Below, piece after piece: positions 44,023 to 58,055 of a stretch of 64,000 nt of DNA; position 1 is the stretch's first letter, and every line of letters starts with the position of its first letter. The translations under genes were made by a program, and so were the position numbers. The stretch is from Cheiracanthium punctorium (lineage: Eukaryota > Arthropoda > Arachnida > Araneae > Cheiracanthiidae). Under the pieces are notes generated by a model. That model was not told where the DNA came from. It was given only the letters and a program-made list of their open reading frames with translations, and ran no database searches. The stretch covers positions 496,001-560,000 of the forward strand of contig JAWZYV010002491.1 of NCBI GenBank assembly GCA_038373885.1, written 5' to 3'.

Positions 44023-45935
44023 AAGCCAACAAGAAACTAAAATATTGTGATCTATGAGTATTTTGTGAGCCCTGTAGAGGTATCAACTCTACGTCCACCC
44101 ATGCCAATGGACAGAATGCTCTCATAAACCTCAATAATAAATACCAATTTTGTTTTGCTTGAAATGATGAACGCTTCTAAAATGCACTCTAAACATTTTC
44201 TGCCCATAAGCAGCAATGCATTAGAATTATTTTGTGTGCTCCTGTAAAAGGACTTTAAATGGTACCTACATCCTTTTCAATAAGGTGCATGGTATGGTAA
44301 TTTTCATTATTATATAAAAGTTCGACCGATGCATATTTACGGCAGTTAGAGCACGAGCAGGCAGATAGACGAAAGCATAAACATTTCGAGTTCTTTGGAA
44401 AGTGTTAAAAAATAGACACTTAAAAAGAATGTGAGGCTTGAAGGGAGGGAAAAAAAACTGGATAAGGAAAGTAATTCTAGCTCGAAAATTTAATTTTTGC
44501 TTTAATTTAAGATAAAATGGAAAATTAAGCATATATTAATTTTGAAGCTCGTAAGGTAGTGACCCCCAGTATTTGCTCTGCCATCTCTTCCTATTTTAAC
44601 GGTGTGATCTATACTCTTGTATTATATCTCTTATTATAACTTACCCATCATTTTTCAAAAATTAAATTAAATTACAAAAAAATTGGGGTTATTTCTATAT
44701 GAATAATATGAAAGTAAATCATAATAAAAAGTAGTACAAATATAATCTAGATATATAGTTACCAGATCGGCGATGATCTTTTTCTTGGAGAATGGATTTG
44801 ACGGGGCTCCAATAGTTTGTATGGAAATTATTTTTCTATTATGACCGTTATTTTGCTTCTTCTTTTAGTCATTATCAAAACAACTACATTTCACATTTTG
44901 TGCACTGCACTTTTTATCGTTTTCTTTTGTTTACAACTAGTTTCGTGTTTTTGTTTACAACTGGTTTCAGTCTTCAGTCTTAAATGCACACTGCAGCAAA
45001 CTTTTACTTCATTTTGTTAAATGCTAGAAATTTTTGATATTTATTCATTTTTACCAAATTGATGTATTAATTATACCTTAAAGCTAAAAATGGTTTTCTT
45101 CTAATCAAGGTATGCTAAGGCTCCTCCAAGTATATGTTTGATCGAATTTGGCTCGGTTACTGTCCAGTTAACCGAGCTAACAGGAATAGGCGACGCATTA
45201 TTTTATACTGTACAAGCGAATTTCTTTTTACTATGTATTTCAAAGAAGCAAAGAAAATACATCTATTTCCCAGAAAAGACCGAGCTGGACCAAAGAGTGG
45301 CGACAGCCTCAGGCCTGATACGGCCTCATTGCACTACTTATTACTAATTCATACAGAATGGTAAACCATAGTTTGTCTCAGTGCAATATATGAGACTGGA
45401 ACATTCTCGTTCTCAGTATTTCTCCCATAGACATGTGCACAGAAGACTCTTAATTAGATTAGTATGGACATGTGAGATGAGTATTTGCTTTGGGGAAAAT
45501 GCCGAGACAGGTGTCATGGGACGTATGTGGTGTCAATTGCAGAGAGCTGATTCTCCGACTTTCCCTTTTGTGTATCTAGCCACCCAGTGTGCAGAGTGCT
45601 CTTTATTCATTCCCTCTTCTTTCTTTTGACTGATGCGAATATGCAAGGAATTTCTCACTCGGTTGTATGTACTGGAAGTAGGACGTCAAAGGGACAAAAG
45701 TTAGGAAAAGGTCCGATTAAAAACTCTTGTAAATACTAGAATGAGGAGTTTTGGAAGTCCAGAATAACAATTTTGCCGACTGCATTTTAAGTGGGGGGTG
45801 TCTCACACCCCACACCTCCCCCGTGGGATCGGCCCTGGGAGCACAAAGTCACCTCAGGTTTAGAAAATCAACAATAATGCGGAATATTTTTTATCTGAAA
45901 AACAGTCATTCTTTCTGGAACCTCCTGTTTAACAC
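44023..45935. other. Spacer, no gene supported
   Basis: Several 60-90 codon open frames without motifs. GC rises at 45130-45660 but I recognise no exon. A 'ggggtgtctcacacccc' hairpin lies at ~45795-45811. Confidence 0.45.
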
Positions 45936-46366
45936 CAACACCTCCTAGATAAAGAAAGCCTAACAACTCCTACGTCACCAGGCTTTGACGTCATCGCTTG
46001 GCTTACATCTAAAAGTTTTACATTTACAAAATAAAACAATACAAAGTTTCTGGTGAATTTACTTACAAATAACAATATTTTAATAATTTGAGATAAAAAA
46101 TATAATTTTATGAAAAATGGTAGTTTTTAACCGTGACGAATTAGATAATATGATAAGGAAATAGATCGAAACGAATAATTTTGTATGAGACAGGTATTTT
46201 AATTTTAATTCTTTATTTAAGATATTTTCTAATATTTGTAGCATCCACCAGAAATTTTAAATAGTTTTACTTTGTGAAAGTGAAACTGTGATGACGTCAT
46301 TACTTGAAGGCCTAATGATGACGTCAAAGTTTCAGTTGTTAGGCTTCCTATATGTAGGAGGTGTTG
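45936..46366. mobile_element. C-family MITE copy 3, three TGACGTCA sites
   Basis: 'caacacctcctagataaaga' at the left and 'tatatgtaggaggtgttg' at the right are inverted; 431 bp. TGACGTCA, the CREB/ATF consensus, occurs at 45986-45993, 46292-46299 and 46319-46326, inside the subterminal repeats. Confidence 0.88.
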
Positions 46367-47337
46367 CTGACACTCCATCTTGGAATGTTTACAGTTATTA
46401 TGTTATACAGTTATTACCTGTCTTTTCTACTCGTGACGAAAGCGTTATTGAGAATCTGTGTTGACTCAGTGCTCCATACGAACACTATTGCTTCGAAATT
46501 TTTCCTTATGTAAAGGAGCCTAGTTTCGGCCTCTTGGTGGTTTTAATTGTTTTTTTTTCTGGTTGAATCGCATATCCGAGGTATGGGCATCCTCTGGAAA
46601 TTTGCTGGCGAAATTTTAGAATGCTAGTGAAGTCGCGTGTCATATAATTGCGAGATTCTTAATGGTTTATGTGGAATGTCTACAGGGTTTCGAGATGCTC
46701 GGCAGGCCGATCAAAAGCCTGGGCTGGCCACATGCGGTGAGATTGCTCAGACGTGGCATATCCCACATTTAAACAGAACAGCATGCAATACTGTTTTAAA
46801 GAGCACCTATGTGACGCTTGGCTCAACGCGGCTTTTAATCTAAATTGACTATTTACAAAATGTGGTTAATTATATTCCGTAGATGTTAGAAATTTTATTC
46901 AATTTCCTCCTGTAGATGAAAAACCGGCTGTGAATCTCATACCAATTCATTTTTCCCTGGGTTATACTATAAAAAATAATGCAAGTTTCTGATATTAAAA
47001 GATATTTACCTAACATTGTTTTAAAAATGCTTTAAAACAAACAAAAAAAAAACTCATTTCGGTACTCAAAATTTCTGTTACACCGAGACTTAGAATCGTT
47101 CGACAAATTATTAAGAGCATAATAAAAACGCCATCAGACGCACTACCATGTGGACAGAAGGATGAAGGAGTGGCGACTGAATTGGCAATATTTAACCAAA
47201 AGCGGGCGATAATTCTTCCAAGGATACGTAGACAGCGCTGCCTCCGAAAAGTTGATTTGCAATCACTGCGCTTATCATTGCTTTCAATTTATTTGATTTT
47301 ATGTGATATCTGGTTGTTAAATTTGTTTATGTTTATT
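46367..47337. other. Spacer, no gene seen
   Basis: One M7 inner repeat ('aaaatgtggttaattatatt') near 46855 marks a decayed half-copy. Confidence 0.45.
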
Positions 47338-47690
47338 CATAGCTAGCTAATCCGGAATATTACAATTACCACTATTTTTAAACAGGAATTTTATATTACA
47401 ATAGAGCAAAACTGCTGGGAGGTCGGTAAGCAGCGCGCTGGGTGAGTTGAAAGCTATCCCAGATATCCGGTGAGAGAAAAAAAAAGTGTGTCACATCTTT
47501 CTCCTGTATATCTCTGTTGCCAAACTTTGCCTATAATAACTAACACTTTTGGGAAGCTGTATACTTTGTACATATTTTTTCAATCTTGCAGACATCTCAC
47601 ACGTTTAGAAAATTTGCTATATTCTACGCAGAAAGTTACCGCTTACAAGAAGTGGTTAATTATGTATATTCCGTAAATTTGGCAGCCATG
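47338..47690. mobile_element. Diverged M7-like element
   Basis: 'catagctagctaatccggaa' at the left and 'gtatattccgtaaatttggcagccatg' (shared core) at the right. 353 bp, about twice the usual length. Confidence 0.55.
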
Positions 47691-49618
47691 CCATTCTTAA
47701 ATAACATTTTTAATAAAAGAATAATTCCCAAAGTCTTTTTAAGTAAAAAAGAACTTATACCAATCATAAATGAAGATTATCAGGAAACTTTAAAGATAAA
47801 TTATGTCCTACAAATTCCTTTCAGCGGGGTGAATTTTGGGAGGGGAAAATCACAAATTGAACATAGACGTTTTCACACACATTCATTGTATGTGTTTGTG
47901 TGTGTGTCGACAAAAATAAAATATGTCTGTCAGTTAAAACATTCGTAAAGAATTTTCCCATTCGCTTCGGGATAAAAATTAAATTATTCAAAGTTTATAT
48001 ACTTTAATTCACGATATTTTCTAAAAATGAAAAGTAAAGGACAGCGTTATTTGAAATATCAAATAATATCATTCCCATTAACAATAGACGCATGATTACT
48101 TTTAGTCCATCGTCAGTACTAATTACCTGTAATGTTTGGTTCAGATGCTCTGGCTGAATATCTGATATTAAAATTCAATTATTTGTGAAATCACCTTTTC
48201 GGTCAATTACTTCACTGTGATTACGTATTAAAAGTATTCCGAAGAGAAATTGTGACGAAATGAGTAAATCGCTCATCTCCCGATGAGAGTCAATTACATA
48301 ATAATAAGCGGATTGAAACTTTGGTCGGGAGGGATTCGATGATTCTTCAAATAAAATTCATTTCATTTGGATTAATTTAAAAGAATGGAGACTTATAAAT
48401 TGTATTCTATTAGTTTATTCCCTTGGATGGTGATACTGATAATATGTCCACGTTTGTGCGTAATTTATAAAGACATAATTATACATTTAAGTGGTAATTT
48501 ATTTCAGGTATGATATGCAATCAGGTTTGTTTGTTCCAAAGTAGAATATTATTGTTCCATTTTACATTACATTTAAAGTGCTAACCGAACTTCATTTTAC
48601 TGTTTATTTTCATGTTTTTTAATTAAATCTTTTCTGCGCGATATGTACATATGGACGTGGCTGACGGGATATACAGGCAGATGTACCGACATTTTGACTA
48701 TACCTCTTTGCACCCGAACCCAAAGCGTCATGTGACCAATGGGGTGTGAGCGTCTTAGTCCGCGAAAACCAGAGTAAGATGGTCAAACCTCCTTGATCTT
48801 ATGACTCTTCGAGTGTTAATGGGTGTGACCAAAACCGTAGCCTCTATATCTCGACAGCCACAGTATGTGGCAGAATAACACGATCGGAAAAAGTATGTAG
48901 CAAAACTGACTAATTTCGGGATTAATATTTTTTAAATTCTAGAAAAGAAATATATGCAAATTATTTCAATTTTATATCCAGTACAACAATCTGGCTTTAT
49001 CATGCATTAATAAAAGCATTATATGAAATCTTAACATTGATCTAATGATAGAAATTTACTAGAACATATTTTTTTCAAACTTCCAATGAATACCTTAGTG
49101 ATCAGACTTTCCTTTCACAGCAAATTTAATCTAGTAAAAATGTAAAACTTTTTGGTTGCTTATTATTTTCAATAAAAGAATCTTTTCAGAATGAGAGTTT
49201 TTCTACGTTTTGCATGTTAAACGATTATAAAGTTTCAGAAAATAAAACATCCACCCTTCTGTTATTTACCCATACTTTATTCTTGAATAAAGTTATGCAT
49301 CATTCGATTAGGATTAAAGTACAACGTTGCTCAAGGGATCGTCTGCAAATTTAAATTTTTAATATTTTTATTTTCGTTTAAGCTAAATTATACTAACTCT
49401 TAAATAATTTCGTATGTAGACCAAAAAATGTTTAATTCGGGTTAAAAAATAAAAAACAAGATCGTGGGTCAAAATTATGAAGCTAAGCAACAATTTAACA
49501 GAGAACAATATAGCGTAACCGCAACAGCTCTCAGCACTTTTGCTGCTTCTCCGGCTCACGTCGATTGTTCTCGCTTTTGCAATTCTCGCTTCTTAATCTC
49601 TGTATGCCGAGCAGCTTT
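47691..49618. other. AT-rich spacer, no gene seen
   Basis: Includes a (GT)n patch near 47889-47909. Nothing else recognised. Confidence 0.5.
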
Positions 49619-49622
49619 TTAA

Positions 49623-49909
49623 CCCATTAACGCCCAGCGTCCTATTTTTAGGATGATCACAAAAAGTGTAAGTCGCAAAAATATTCTAACATTCATTTTT
49701 TCTCCTATTTTCATTTCTCAGATAAAAAATCTGATTTTTCACAAAATAGTCGGTGACAACAAAGTAAAATGTTAGTATTCCATTGTTTTATTAATATATT
49801 TAGTAAAACATGTATAGTTCATACCCCACAAATGTCGGAAATTTATTTATCACTTCTGGCATCAACATAAATTGGAGTATGTGCTGAAAGAAAGTAGGGC
49901 GCAAAGAGG
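49623..49909. mobile_element. piggyBac-type MITE, TTAA target duplication
   Basis: TTAA at 49619-49622 and 49910-49913. Inverted ends CCCATTAACGCCC and GGGCGCAAAGAGG (10 of 13 paired). 287 bp. The frame at 49800-50039 crosses its end and is not a gene. Confidence 0.75.
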
Positions 49910-50144
49910 TTAAGCTCAGCGCATGGTGACGTCGATGGAGCATCTTCTTTTTCGTTAGTGTTGCCACTTCTAGTCCTACATACATGTGTTCTCGCTTCAC
50001 GATTTCGGCCTTTCGATCAGCTATTGAATTTCCGGGCATGGAGACGACGTACTTAGTTGGAGGTTTTTCTCTTCCGTGTTGCCACTACCAATCCCATATA
50101 TAAGTGTTCACATGTACATGTATATATATATATATAACTTCGAA

Positions 50145-50447
50145 CCTCTACGTAATATAATTAATCACCTTTTGTAACCATTAATTTTCGCTTAGAGTAT
50201 CGAACTACTGAATTAGAGGTCCGAGCTTCACACCCTTCATAAAAAAATATTTAAAAAATAAGCTGCTTACAAAAAGTGATTAATTATTACGGAATACAAT
50301 TAAACATATTTAGTAAACCGTAATTTTTTTGAATAATTTTCCAAACTAGTTGCCAGCCCACGCTTTCAGCTTAAAAGTTTTGGTAAACAGAAAATTACCG
50401 TTCACACAAAGTGGTTAATTATATTCCGCAATACTTGGAAACTGTGC
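50145..50447. mobile_element. Two adjoining M7 MITE copies
   Basis: One half-diverged copy (~50145-50290) runs into a second (~50285-50447): inner repeats 'gtaatataattaatcac', 'gtgattaattattacgg', 'ggaatacaattaaaca' and 'gtggttaattatattccg' follow one another. Termini are poorly kept. Confidence 0.7.
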
Positions 50448-51364
50448 AGTCATCAATGCTATAACGTCGAATGCTACTTTGTCCTTCAGTCAGCAGCAAT
50501 TACTTCCTGCTACTTCAACATTATCGGCAATATTGCAAGCCTACCCATACCCGAAAGATCGAGTAGGACTTCTTGACCCTTTATAACTCCTACTGTACCT
50601 ATACACACGAATTCAAGATCCCTTTTTTAAACGTAAAATCATCCAATTTAGATTTCTGGTGTTTTAAAATATTTAACAAGTGAGTGCGGGAAAAAAAATG
50701 CAGAGAGTGGAGATGACATTTATTCACTCGGTACCTACTTATGAGCGCCGGTACATAAGGTACTGGGTTGGAGACTCTGTATATTTACATGAACTAACAT
50801 ACACACCATCTTTTAGATGATAAAATTGTTTCCTTCATTTGTCTGTATAATAGACTTTGAGATATCCTATTGTGACCTCCTAAACTTTTATCTCAATTAC
50901 GAAAGGAATTTATGACAAAAGAGAAATTTTCAAATTTTGACTTTTTTTTATTTCAACTTTAAATTTTACCATCAAAAATACTAAAAAAAGGTTGCTGTGT
51001 AAATGACTACCTAATGCCGGTTGAAACAAATTTTGAGATTTCAACGCACTACCAGAGTTTCAAAAATGCCCTTGTAGTTCTTTCATATTGCTACTTTAGT
51101 AAGAAAATATTATGAACTCTGTGAAAAAGTCAAAGAACTGTGCATTGCATGAATTATTCCTTTTTAATCAAATTTTATTAACTATTTCTCGATTGCATTT
51201 TTAGAAAAGTCGATTAAAATTAATTTTTTATAGCAATGTATTTTTTAGATCTACTTTTTCTTCTGAAACAAAAAGTTAAAAATACACATTAAGTATTTAG
51301 GGAGTACCTTAATACTGATATTATAAGTAATATATATATATATATTTTTTTTTTTTGGTACGTC
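50448..51364. other. AT-rich spacer, no gene seen
   Basis: Nothing recognised; (TA)n near 51330. Confidence 0.5.
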
Positions 51365-51600
51365 AATATTTTGCGAAGGCAATTTTTTTTTCAGAGGGCG
51401 ATCACTTGTCGATAAGGGGTTGTCCACTACAACTGACCGAAGGCATTTTGACCATTTTATTAGGGGGGTATCCAGTGGGCGGCCAGCATTAGCCCATTAT
51501 GAAGGGACGCACAAGTTAAAATACATGTGTAAGCCGGAATTCAAACCCTGTCCCAAGGCGTGATAGTTCTTAAGCCAGTGCACCACTTGGGTAGTCTTAG
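51365..51600 (-). repeat. tRNA-derived SINE (S1), diverged
   Basis: On the minus strand: A-box-like 'aagtggtgcactggctta', B-box-like 'gggtttgaattcc', then 'gcgtcccttcataatggg' and a body ending in an A run. It aligns over its whole length with the S1 copy at 59781-60006. Confidence 0.7.
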
Positions 51601-52253
51601 TCAAAACTACTGAAGCTAATGGTATGAAATTTGGCATGAACGTAAGTTTTTTAATATTGATGACAGATTAGAGAGTATTTTCCGAGGTTCGTACCCATTG
51701 GGGAAAGGGGGAGAATTTTTGTCCCACATACCTCTCTCTATTGCAAAGAAAAAAAAAGAAGTGCACAAAATTTTTGCTGATAATAAATATGCATGAATAC
51801 GTTAAGTTTAATTTCCAATCATTTTAAAATTCATCTAGGGTAGACAATCACCATCTCTCTTTCACATTTTCTCTGAAAGATAAACTAATAAGTGCTTAAT
51901 TACAGAACCCGATTATGACGAACGGGGGCCCCGGGCATTGATGAATTTGGAGACCCCCATCCATAAAATTTGTTTTATTTTTCATAAAATTTTGATGGGA
52001 AAAAGGATATTTCAGAACGACATTCGAAATTGGGGGCCCTTTCGAGCCAGGGTCCCTGGGCAAAGTCCCGATTTGCCCATACGATAATAAGGCCTGGTTA
52101 AATATACTCCGTTGTAATTGACAATGAAGATGCAATAAATACGATTCCTATGTCTAGGCCCATCTGTCTTGTAATTAAAAACATGTTGAAAAATGATTTC
52201 CTTAAATTGAATGTAAAAAAAACACATTACTTTCTAGTGCACGTGAATGTGTT
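51601..52253. other. Spacer, no gene seen
   Basis: No recognised element. Confidence 0.5.
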
Positions 52254-54545
52254 TTGAAGGCGTTTTGAAGGCACAGCTGTTTTCAAGAAAAATCCCAAAA
52301 AGCGCCTCCCTATTTGGGGCACTCCACTGGCACGCATGGGGGCATTTCGGCGTCACTTCTAGAAGTTTAATCGATTGTAGCAATATTGAAAATGAAACTT
52401 ATCCTGCATGTATCACAAATATATCGTCCATATATCACAAATAGTTCTTTTACAGGGGCACTCATAAGAATTACATTACGCTGTATGGGGATCTCTGTAA
52501 CTACTGAACGGATTCGAAAATTGTTTTCACTGATAGAATGCTACTCTATTCCTGAGTATTATAGGCTACCTTTCAGCATGCAGCATAACTAGTTCTTTTA
52601 CATGGACAATCAAAAATATTCTAATATATTACGCTATATGGGCATCTCTGTAACTAGTGATCCGATTCAATACATCTTTTTACTGAAAGCTACACTATTC
52701 CTGAGTAAAATAGGCTAAAATTCGAGCATAATTTACAGGAACACTCAAAACAATTCAAATAATTAAAAAAATTGTACATATTCTATAGATAAAATATTTT
52801 TATTATACAGGATTTTACATTATTTCTGTTTTTAAATATTAATTTTCTTGGTAGACCAGTGAAAAACAGTAGGAAGTTGCTAATATTGAGCTGAACTCTT
52901 ACTAGGCAGTGGAATATTAAAAGTTATTCTACAGTGGAAGAGTCATCACTTTATCAGAAGTAGATGAGACTGCTACAATGAAATATTTGCTTACAATACC
53001 TGACTCTCATTCATTAAATGGCCACAACGAGATGACACAAAAACAGTCACTACAGACAGAATATTTTTTTGTCCAAATGAATTTGCTTCTGTTTCTCCAT
53101 ATACGATTGCTAATATAAAAACTATCAAAGCAGCTAACAATAAAAAATACAATAAATTCTATAATTAAACTAAGTATATAACCTTAGATTTTGTCCTTAA
53201 GAATTTTGTTGTAAAATAGTATACAAGTCAGAAATAAATGATGTAGAATTTCGACAATTTCCTTTATTTCCAATACTATTTACTTTTTGTTTATATTAAA
53301 TGAAGTATAAGACATGGTATATGTACAGTTAATTAATTTAGATAGTTTTTTTCGCATTTGGCAAATGGAGACAGTTACGACTATGTTTAGGAATCATTTT
53401 GAGTGTTCCTGTAAATTATGCTGCATGCATGAATTTTAGCCTATGTTACTCAGGAATAGTGTAGCTTTCAGTTAGTGAAAAGATCTTTAGAATCGGTTCA
53501 GAAGTTACAGAGATATCCATATAGCGTAATGTATTAGAATTCTTTTCAGTGTCCCTGTATAAAGAAATAGTTATGCTGCATTCTGAAAGGTAGCTTATAA
53601 TACTCAAGAATAGAGTAGCTTTCTATCAGTGAAAAAAATTTTCGAATAGATTCAGTAGTTACAGAGATCCCCATACAGCGTAATGTAATTCTTATGAGTG
53701 CCCCTGTAAAAGAACTATTTGCGATACATGAAGGATACATTTGTGATACATGAAGAAAAAGTTTGATTTTCAATATTCGTACAGTCGGTTAAAAATCTAA
53801 AAGTAACGCCGAAATGCCCCTTGCGTGTCAGTGGAATGTCCCAAATAGGGAGGTACTTTTTAAGATTTCTCTTTTGAAACAAGTGTACCTTCAAAAAATG
53901 TTTTTTCATAATATGAAACTATTATGTTGATACTACATCTCCATGTCAATAGTTCTCCTGTGGGAAGTCGGATTCAGTTCTACCAATGCTTCGAAATTGC
54001 ATAAATTTGTGTTAAGGTTCATGTTTGGGGTGCCGTACCGGCGGGCCTTTGGGGCTTTCAAAAAGTTTTAACATTGCATTCACTTTATATGAATATATAT
54101 AACTGCACTGTGCAAAAATGTTTTCTGTATCACATCAGAACCAAGATTTAAAGCATTCTTTAAACTGCATTTTTTATGAAATTGGGGATATTTGGGGGGG
54201 GGCTTATTTGGGGGCTCTCACTATTTTTGAATTAATTTTCAATATGAGGTGTTAATATCCAAGGTACATTTTAGGTTAAAATGAAAAAATTCTCTCTAGC
54301 ACCTCTGAGCCAGTCACAGTCGAGACAATAAAGCTGTAAAAATGGCCCTAAATTAATTCTACGTCACTCGTCTGGGGTACTCTGACCCCCAATAACTCCA
54401 AAACTAAAAGAGCTAAATTAAAAAGCATTTCAGATTTGTTCTTTCCTTGGGTAAGGCAACACAAAAGAAAAAAAATTCATGAAATTCTGAGATGGTGATG
54501 GAAACGCCCTGCCTGATTTCCCATGCAATGCCTCTTAAAATTATA
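52254..54545. mobile_element. Foldback element copy 2 (FB2)
   Basis: Forward arm 52254-~52760 (matches 1105-1660), AT-rich centre ~52760-53360, reverse arm 53360-54545 (matches 1690-480 inverted). The reverse arm is nearly complete and ends at 'atgcaatgcctcttaaaatt', equivalent to ~1796 in FB1. The centre is ~600 bp and shows no ORF, unlike FB1, where another transposon inserted. Confidence 0.8.
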
Positions 54546-55919
54546 GTAATAATAAAATATGCTTCATATAGAAACACCAATTCAGTTAGCGCATGGAAAT
54601 GTCGCTATTGACCTGTCGCATAAAATAAAATTTACCGTACAGAAATAAGAGAAAATATTTTGATCAAACTTCATTTAACTATAATCCAATTATTTATTCA
54701 TATTATGTTTTCGTACCAAAACAACAAGAAAATGAAATGTGAATATATTAGGAAAATTCATTCAACTTAATAAATTTTTGAGTTGCATGTCAATTTGAAT
54801 ATATATTAATTCTTTTCATTTATAAATAAAATGCATGATGTGATATGAAAAGTAGCTCATTGTTCTGCCTTTCAGGTTTGAATCAATTTTATGTTGTATT
54901 AATATATTCAAAGTTTATTTCGAGAAATAATTCTGATTTGTTTTTTACCTGTATTATCTGTTGAAGTGTTTTCAATAAACACATTAAGACGCCAAGTGAT
55001 ATTTAAGGTATTCATTTTCTCCTTAAAATAAAACTTAAGCATAGCTGCCAACTTGTACGGAATATTATCGTAAAGGTTAGTAACTCTGTACATGTGCAAG
55101 TTTAAATGACAACTTCTTAAAATTAACACGAAGAGGAATTTTACCTGTATACATAATATAGGATATACGCAGTTACATGGTTTCATTAGTCATAAGCGTG
55201 CATATCTGAAAGGAAACACGTTCACAATAAAAGAATAATAATAAAAGGAATAATTTTTTCCTTTTATTATTAAAAAAATCGTTGCTTCAATTTATCATTA
55301 TTATCGCCAAACATGATGAATAATCTTTAGTTGTTTAGAATTTTCTAACCAGTGTTACCTTGGATATTATTTATTCAATTTTTAGCCATCAGCAGTTATC
55401 CTCATACATTTTATTAAAAATTGGCGAGTCTTACAAATAGCGTCTACTCACTTATTCATTTTGATGAGTTCATGACATCTAATGTTAATATGTACACTGT
55501 AGGTGACATGTGTCATCAAATTTATGCTTATGCAAATATTTTATCGCGAATGAACTTTTGCTTGTTTTATCATCAACCTATCTTAATTACACGACTTTAA
55601 GCAAACAAGGTTAAAACAGGAAACTGCATTTTTGAGATATTTTTTACTCATCTCACAAAGTCAATCTTTGATCAGTAGATTTAATTTTCCTGTAGGACTT
55701 AAAATTATTAGGCAAGTTCTGTTAATTATGCCTAAGTGCTTATTGATGAAAATGCATGGTCTCGAAGATATTAATTACATGTTTAACCTATTACAATATT
55801 TTATCTACTTTCAAATTTAAAGTGAAAGAACTATTTTCGAGTATTACAATCGAGTATTTCATCCGAGGAGAGTTACGGGACAGTTATAGCTAAAAATTCT
55901 TTGTACAGAAATACGTAAT
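54546..55919. other. AT-rich spacer with an M7-like end
   Basis: 'catagctgccaacttgtacgg' near 55040 is an M7-type terminus with no clear partner. No gene. Confidence 0.5.
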
Positions 55920-56105
55920 CAAAGCTGCCAATTTTTAGGGAATAAAGTCAACCCCTTTTCGTAAACAGTAAATTTTTGTGAATTTTTTTTTAAAATTAGT
56001 AACCCACTTACACACTGAACTCCAAAATTTGTGCTATATTCTAAGCCGAAAACTATTGTTTGAAAAAATATGGTTAATTATATTCCGTAAAAGTTGGCAA
56101 CTATG
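55920..56105. mobile_element. M7 MITE copy
   Basis: 'caaagctgccaatttttagg' at the left, 'attccgtaaaagttggcaac' and TATG at the right. 186 bp. Confidence 0.75.
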
Positions 56106-56639
56106 TGCATTGATAATTTTAGAAATGAATTTCGTATTAGTAATTTATTCAAATATTTTATAATGAACAATAGTTTTTGAAATATCTGAGATACATTATT
56201 GCTAAGCACGCATTTTTATAAGTATCCGAAAATCCCCAGGCGATTATAAAAATATCGTTAATTTTTATTCTTTTCGTACTATGACTAAGTTCAAATGATA
56301 TACTTAAAACGAGCTATTATTATTAAAACGAGCTGTTGATTTAAATTATTCCTGCGTTTCTAAGAATAATATCACAATTTTCAGCCATGCAATTGTCTGT
56401 AGAATATAATCTACAAAATTCCGGCCAAACTGAAAAATTTCATTTGGAGTACTCTCGGTTATTCATTGTTTTTTAATGGTCTCTCCGAAAAATGTGTATC
56501 GAAATAGACCGATAAATAAATAAATAAATAAATAAATAAAAATAAAGCACAAGAAAAGGTTCTCTGTATATATTAAACAAATGTGTGATGCGTGTTAGTG
56601 TTTCATTTGATGGCAATCCTAAACGACGGACATCAGCCT
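56106..56639. other. AT-rich spacer
   Basis: (AAAT)n microsatellite at ~56513-56545. No gene. Confidence 0.6.
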
Positions 56640-56875
56640 ACGGGGGGTGACTAGGGAGATAGACTTTTTAGGGGTGATGACCTGCATTCAAGTTAAACCT
56701 GGAGAAAACTACCCAAAACTTCAGACACATCGACAGCTGCAAGCTGAAGAATGAATAGAAAGAAAATACTTCAGCTTACGGCTGAAGTATGAATTTCACA
56801 CGTGTTCTGTGTCTTATCCACTCATCCTGTGTCATGTTCAGTGTCTTATCCACTCGGCCATAGTAGAGTCTACTT
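56640..56875 (-). repeat. tRNA-derived SINE (S2)
   Basis: On the minus strand: 'atggccgagtggataagaca' (A box), then a short duplication of 'tggataagacac', a hairpin around 'cttcagc', and a tail 'ttttctccaggtttaacttg' shared with 61960 and 62520. The B box is lost. Confidence 0.65.
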
Positions 56876-58055
56876 TACAAAAAATCTGTAAAATTTATCT
56901 ACTAATTTTTCAGTCCTATTATATTATACACTGATTTTCACTACGCTGTTGTGGACTAATATCATCCTAACGTTTTCTATAATTCACTTCAAATTTGACT
57001 ACATATTTTTCGATTAATGAACTGCTGTTTGAATGTGATTTTAAAGAAAAACATTTTCTGCATCTAAGATACTGTCACAACTCAGAATTGCAAATGTTCG
57101 CAAAACTATCAATTCAGTCATGTAGCTTCAAATAAATTCTAAACTTTGTAAATGAATGGTTTATTAAAAATTTTGTGAAACTCTTAAAAGCTAGAATTAC
57201 TCGTCACTTCAAATTATTAAAAAGTAGATATTTTTTATCTTGAGTTAAGAAAAGAATTGTTTTTGATATTTTTAATCATGCGTACAAAAAATTGTTTTTG
57301 ACATTTTTAAAGGTATTTTATAAAGCATGGAAGATAGCGTGTTTTGAGGACATTGAAATTAAATTTGTTTTGAGAATTTTGTTACACAGAGTGCCCTAAA
57401 AAGGTCTTGATGGGCTTTGATTCGTCATTCAATAGAAATAAGTGAGTCATATATATTGGAAAACATGTTCATAATAAGATCATAAAATCTATGTTTAGAA
57501 AAAATTCCTCTCGTTAATTTCCAAACGGTAACACTTTTCAAATTTCTACACTCCCTCCTACAAAAATATTCCCAATCAGTGAAGTGCGCCCCATACACTG
57601 ATGAGGGAATGTACAAAATTTCAGCCTTTTATTATAAAATGTCTAAGAGATATCTTTAATCAAAGACGGTCAGGGGGAAATTCTTGAATTTTCCTTCTCA
57701 GAACCTTTAAAAAAAGGTTCAAATCAGAGTATATTTATTTGCATATCTCTGAGACTTTCGAGGATATACTTCTCAAACTTAGTGCGTCACCTCATTAGTG
57801 AATGGGGTAGGGAACTTTAATGTACGGAGATAGAATAAAATATAAAATGTCACTTTTTGAAAATTAACAAACTGATTTTTTCAATGTAGTCATTTTCCCT
57901 ACTTTTTTCTGAACAATTTGCAATTTAAATGGCCCTCTTGGATCTAACGGCTAAAGAATTAAAGTTACCACTTCTTTGGGAGACCCTGTATATAGGCCTG
58001 CTTCGAGTTCAACAATCTTAATTTTGCCTGATTTTTCATTCAAGATGAATGAAAC
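56876..58055. other. AT-rich spacer, no gene seen
   Basis: Nothing recognised. Confidence 0.5.

Noticed and set aside
45130..45660. Candidate host exon (GC rise and several open frames)
   Set aside because: No motif, no convincing splice-site and frame combination, and frames of random length.
47586..47948. 120-codon plus-strand open frame
   Set aside because: It starts inside a diverged M7 element and runs into low-complexity sequence; no domain recognised.
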